64,000 nucleotides of DNA. It comes from Streptomyces sp. DG1A-41. GTDB lineage: Bacteria; Actinomycetota; Actinomycetes; Streptomycetales; Streptomycetaceae. The position numbers and the translations under genes were made by a program. Position 1 is the first letter of the stretch; each line of letters begins with the position of its first letter. Shown here piece after piece: positions 61,063 through 64,000 of the stretch. The notes under the pieces were generated by a model. That model saw only the letters and a list, made by a program, of their open reading frames with translations, had not been told where the DNA came from and made no database searches. Where the stretch lies: contig NZ_CP146350.1 of assembly GCF_037055355.1 (NCBI RefSeq), positions 3,681,001 to 3,745,000 of the forward strand, written 5' to 3'.

Positions 61063-61574
61063 GCGGAGAGTTCGCGCACGTCCACGAGGGTGCCCCCGGC
61101 GTGGGTGACGAGGTCGCGGGGGGCCATGGGGAACACGGTGTACGGCGTCCCGGCGGCGGCCCAGACGACGTCGTGCCCGAGCAGGGACCGGTCGGCGAGC
61201 ACGCGCGTTTTCATCCTGTGCCCGAAGGGCGGCACCCCGCCGATCGCGTACCCGGTGGTCTCCCGCACGACATCGGCCTTGGCCCGCGTGACCTTCTCCG
61301 CCCCGAGCTCCTTGCGCACGAGCCCGACGTCGACCCGCGACGCCCCGTCCATGAGCACCAGCACCGGCACTCCGTCCACCGCGAAGATCAGCGACTTGCA
61401 GATCTGGCTCAGCTCACACCCGAGCGCGGCGGCGGCCTCGGCGGCGGTACGGGTGGCTTCCGGGAACCGGCGGACCTGAGTGACGAGGTCCTCGATCCCC
61501 AGTTCCCGCAGGGCCTCGGCGAAACGAGGGTGTGCTCCGGAGTTCTCGGCGTCCGTGGCGGCTGTCGTCGTCAT
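61059..61574 (-). CDS. YbaK/ProX-type aminoacyl-tRNA deacylase
   Basis: 171 residues. YbaK fold with the conserved lysine in LSQICKSLIF, GGVPPFGH and the tail APRDLVTHAGGTLVDV. Such trans-editing enzymes hydrolyse misacylated Cys-tRNA-Pro or related products. Start is the ATG at 61574; no strong ribosome site is visible. Translationally coupled to an EamA transporter by a 4-base overlap. Confidence 0.85.
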   Translation of the reverse strand: MTTTAATDAENSGAHPRFAEALRELGIEDLVTQVRRFPEATRTAAEAAAALGCELSQICKSLIFAVDGVPVLVLMDGASRVDVGLVRKELGAEKVTRAKADVVRETTGYAIGGVPPFGHRMKTRVLADRSLLGHDVVWAAAGTPYTVFPMAPRDLVTHAGGTLVDVRELSA

Positions 61575-61617
61575 GCGGGCACGCTAGCGGTGCGTGTACG
61601 AGGCACGCGAGCCGGTT

Positions 61618-61809
61618 TCAGCCGGTGCCGTCCTCCGGGCGGACATCCGCGAACTCCCACCACGCGAGCGGCAGCCAGTCTCCTGCGACGAAACCGTCGA
61701 CAGACCCTCCGGTGCCCTGGATGGTCACGCGCGTCCCCTCCGGATAGACGACGCCGGACAGGCCGGGGACCGCCACGAGCAGTGTGCCGATACGTCCTGA
61801 CAAAGCCAT
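61618..61809 (-). CDS. Small conserved protein, unknown
   Basis: 63 residues. SGRIGTLLVAVPGLSGVVYPEGTRVTIQGTGGSVDGFV is a short beta-rich, SH3-like pattern. No family recognised. AAGGAA precedes the ATG at 61809. It diverges from the dehydrogenase gene with an 84-base gap. Confidence 0.5.
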   Translation of the reverse strand: MALSGRIGTLLVAVPGLSGVVYPEGTRVTIQGTGGSVDGFVAGDWLPLAWWEFADVRPEDGTG

Positions 61810-61893
61810 AGTTCCTTCCCTCTGTAGATGCAAATCGTCTCATCATGCACCAGCCTGGTATATGACCCACGGCACAGTTGGAGGTGCGTGACG

Positions 61894-63033
61894 ATGAGGG
61901 CTGTCGTGTACAAAGGCCCCTTCGAGGTAGCGATAGAGCAAGTGGAGGACCCACGGATCCAGCACCCGAACGATGTGATCGTCCGTGTCACCTCGACCGC
62001 CATCTGCGGCTCGGACCTGCACATGTACGAGGGCCGTACCGCCGCGGAACCGGGGATCGTGTTCGGCCACGAGAATCTCGGCGTCGTCGAGGAGGCAGGA
62101 GAGGGGGTCACCTCGCTCAGCCGCGGCGACCGGGTGGTCATGCCCTTCAACGTGGCATGCGGCTTCTGCAAGAACTGTACGGCCGGCTTCACGGGCTTCT
62201 GCCTGACCGTGAACCCGGGCTTCGCCGGGGGCGCCTACGGCTATGTCGCGATGGGGCCCTATGTGGGAGGCCAGGCGGAGTACGTACGCGTGCCGTACGC
62301 CGACTTCAACTGCCTCAAGCTCCCCGAGGGCACCGAGAAGGAGACCGACTTCGTCCTTCTCGCCGACATCTTCCCGACCGGCTACCACGGCAACGAACTG
62401 GCCGACGTACGTCCCGGTGACAGCGTCGCGGTCTACGGCGGCGGCCCGGTCGGGCTCATGGCCGCCTACTCCGCGATGCTGCGCGGCGCGAGCAAGGTGT
62501 TCGTGGTCGACCGGGTGGCGGAGCGGCTGGAGAAGGCGCGGGAGATCGGTGCCGTGCCGATCGACTTCACCCAGGGCAGTCCGGCGGAGCAGATCAAGGA
62601 GCAGACCGACGGCCAGGGCACTGACAAGGGGATCGACGCCGTCGGCTACCAGGCGCAGGCGCAGGGCGCGGACCGCGAGGAACCGGCGACCGTACTGAAC
62701 TCGCTCGTGGAGACGGTCCGGCCGACGGGCGCGCTCGGCGTGCCCGGACTGTACGTCCCGCGCGACCCCGGCGGACCGGACGAGCAGGCGAAGCAGGGCA
62801 TGCTGATGGTCTCCATCGGGCGCCTCTTCGAGAAGGGGCTCCGCATGGGCACCGGCCAGTGCAACGTCAAGCGGTACAACCGCCACCTGCGTGACCTGAT
62901 CATCGAGGACCGTGCCAAGCCTAGCTTCGTCGTCTCGCACGAACTTCCTCTCGACCAGGCGCCGACGGCGTACGAGAAGTTCGACAAGCGCGTCGAGGGC
63001 TACACCAAGGTCGTCCTCCACCCGCACGCCTGA
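61894..63033 (+). CDS. Zinc-dependent alcohol/formaldehyde dehydrogenase
   Basis: 379 residues, medium-chain dehydrogenase. Catalytic zinc residues are in AICGSDLHMYEGR and VFGHENLGVVEE; the structural zinc site is CGFCKNC plus the later FCL. NAD site VYGGGPVGLMAA. The region ADIFPTGYHGNELADVRPGD and the long C-terminal insertion (CNVKRYNRHLRDLI) match glutathione-independent formaldehyde dehydrogenases (FdhA-like). Start is the ATG at 61894 with GGAGGTG eight bases before. Exact alcohol or aldehyde substrate unknown. Confidence 0.87.
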   Translation: MRAVVYKGPFEVAIEQVEDPRIQHPNDVIVRVTSTAICGSDLHMYEGRTAAEPGIVFGHENLGVVEEAGEGVTSLSRGDRVVMPFNVACGFCKNCTAGFTGFCLTVNPGFAGGAYGYVAMGPYVGGQAEYVRVPYADFNCLKLPEGTEKETDFVLLADIFPTGYHGNELADVRPGDSVAVYGGGPVGLMAAYSAMLRGASKVFVVDRVAERLEKAREIGAVPIDFTQGSPAEQIKEQTDGQGTDKGIDAVGYQAQAQGADREEPATVLNSLVETVRPTGALGVPGLYVPRDPGGPDEQAKQGMLMVSIGRLFEKGLRMGTGQCNVKRYNRHLRDLIIEDRAKPSFVVSHELPLDQAPTAYEKFDKRVEGYTKVVLHPHA

Positions 63034-63043
63034 CATGAGAAGA

Positions 63044-63084
63044 GCCGGTGAGGGCTCCCCGTCCCCACGGGGGCCCTCACCGGC
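63044..63084. terminator. Bidirectional terminator between dehydrogenase and MMPL gene
   Basis: GCCGGTGAGGGC-T-CCCCGT (63044 on) pairs with ACGGGG-GCCCTCACCGGC (ending 63084), an 18-bp stem with one bulge and a short loop, between convergent genes. Confidence 0.75.
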
Positions 63085-63102
63085 CGCTCTCTCAGGGCGC
63101 TG

Positions 63103-64000
63103 TCAGGCGCGTACCAGAGCCCTGTCCTGATCCCCGCGGTCGGTGTCCGTGCGCAGACCCTCGCCCTCGACGTCCACGTTGGGCAGCGCCCGGTCCAGCC
63201 ACTTGGGCAGCCACCAGGCCCTGCGGCCGAGGAGGGCCAGGACGGCCGGGACGATGGCCATGCGGACGACGAACGCGTCGAAGAAGACCGCGATCGCGAG
63301 ACCGAAGCCGATCATCTTGACCATCGACTCGGACGAGCCGATGAAGCCGGCGAAGACCGCCATCATGATGACCGCCGCGGCCGTGACCACCCGGGCGCCG
63401 TGACGGAAGCCCGTCACGACCGCCTGCCCGGCCTTCTCACCGTGGACGTAGGCCTCCCGCATCCGGGTCACCAGGAAGACCTCGTAGTCCATGGCCAGGC
63501 CGAAGACCACGCCCACCATGAAGATCGGCATCATCGACATGACCGGGCCGGTCTGCTCGACGCCCATCACGTCCGCCAGCCAGCCCCACTGGAAGACCGC
63601 GACCACCGCGCCGAGGGCCGCCATCACCGACAGGAGGAAACCGAGGGCCGCCTTCAGGGGGACCAGGATCGAGCGGAACACCACGATCAGGAGGAGGAAG
63701 GCCAGGCCGACCACCAGGACCAGATAGGGGACCAAGGCGTCGTTGAGCTTCTCGCTGACGTCGATGTTCATCGCCGTCTGGCCGGTGACCAGCACGTTCG
63801 CGTCCGAGTCGGCCTTGATTCCGGCGCCCTTGCCGCGGATGGAGTGGACCAGGTCCTCGGTCGCGACCGACGACGGCTTGGAGTCCGGGATGACGGTGAT
63901 CGTCGCCGTGTCTCCGGCCTTGTTGGGCGCCGGCGGTGTCACCGTGACGACGCCCTCGAGACCCTTGATCTCGTCGCCGACCTTCGTGAAGGCCGCCTTC
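63103..64000 (-). CDS. MMPL/RND-family transporter, C-terminal part (runs off the window)
   Basis: The visible 299 residues are the C-terminal half of an MMPL exporter. Part of the second extracytoplasmic loop (TPPAPNKAGDTATITVIPDS) is followed by six helices, including FMVGVVFGLAMDYEVFLVTRMREAY with the conserved DY proton-relay motif, and a basic cytosolic tail. The frame continues to the right edge (KVGDEIKGLEGVVTVTPP), so the start lies beyond base 64000. MMPL pumps export lipids, siderophores or antibiotics. The stop is at 63103, after the shared terminator. Confidence 0.9.
   Translation of the reverse strand, partial: KAAFTKVGDEIKGLEGVVTVTPPAPNKAGDTATITVIPDSKPSSVATEDLVHSIRGKGAGIKADSDANVLVTGQTAMNIDVSEKLNDALVPYLVLVVGLAFLLLIVVFRSILVPLKAALGFLLSVMAALGAVVAVFQWGWLADVMGVEQTGPVMSMMPIFMVGVVFGLAMDYEVFLVTRMREAYVHGEKAGQAVVTGFRHGARVVTAAAVIMMAVFAGFIGSSESMVKMIGFGLAIAVFFDAFVVRMAIVPAVLALLGRRAWWLPKWLDRALPNVDVEGEGLRTDTDRGDQDRALVRA

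Overview
The window is chromosomal DNA from a high-GC actinobacterium, almost certainly a Streptomyces. The genes are strongly G/C-biased at third codon positions, GTG starts and 4-base GTGA/ATGA overlaps are common, several starts look leaderless, and an SsgA-like sporulation protein is present. The backbone order (tRNA-Gln, glmU, prs, rplY, pth; ppc; desaturase/TetR; tam/tamR; galTEK; ispE-rsmA-rpfB-tatD; rsmI/pmt; two penicillin-binding proteins; ssgE; a CbiMQO-type metal transporter; ohrR/ohr) is the core-genome order I recall from around SCO3110-SCO3165 of S. coelicolor. The tatD-rpfB-rsmA-ispE block is also conserved in Mycobacterium. These synteny statements come from memory, not from a search.

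Layout. 0.3-1.8 kb: a coiled-coil protein and a frameshifted AhpD-like gene. 1.8-7.2 kb: an accessory-looking toxin/immunity-domain cluster of two divergent pairs. One pair is a WHH-nuclease/SUKH fusion followed by a 942-residue protein with a collagen-like linker, a deaminase-like segment and a SUKH-4-like tail; the other is a YwqJ-type deaminase followed by a SUKH-3 protein. 7.2-9.5 kb: an orphan histidine kinase and a duplicated-HTH protein beside tRNA-Gln. 9.5-14 kb: glmU, prs, rplY, pth. 14-24.6 kb: wall-anchored and secreted proteins, ppc, desaturase with its TetR, the tam/tamR pair, an orphan response regulator, a GNAT enzyme and a lipoprotein/secreted-protein pair. 24.7-30.1 kb: galTEK diverging from a sodium/solute symporter. 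30.2-35.3 kb: a secreted lectin/coiled-coil toxin of about 1557 residues with a C-terminal deaminase domain and an overlapping putative immunity gene.

35.7-47.6 kb: an atypical response regulator, two tandem membrane-anchored beta-propeller proteins, an ABC-F ATPase, a frameshifted small gene, ispE, rsmA, rpfB, tatD and a zinc-ribbon protein. 47.6-54.8 kb: a probable dispersed intergenic repeat, rsmI, protein O-mannosyltransferase, two transpeptidases and ssgE. 54.9-64 kb: a Ni/Co ECF transporter with a possible Nur box, ohrR/ohr, a serine hydrolase, DUF1876, EamA and YbaK proteins, a zinc alcohol/formaldehyde dehydrogenase and the C-terminal part of an MMPL transporter.

The least ordinary material is the set of three deaminase-fold effector-like proteins and one WHH nuclease-like protein, each fused to or next to a SUKH or unknown immunity candidate, in two loci within 35 kb. 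Only the 1557-residue protein has a visible secretion signal. The others look intracellular, which raises the possibility of a role in defence or intracellular regulation rather than classical contact-dependent killing.
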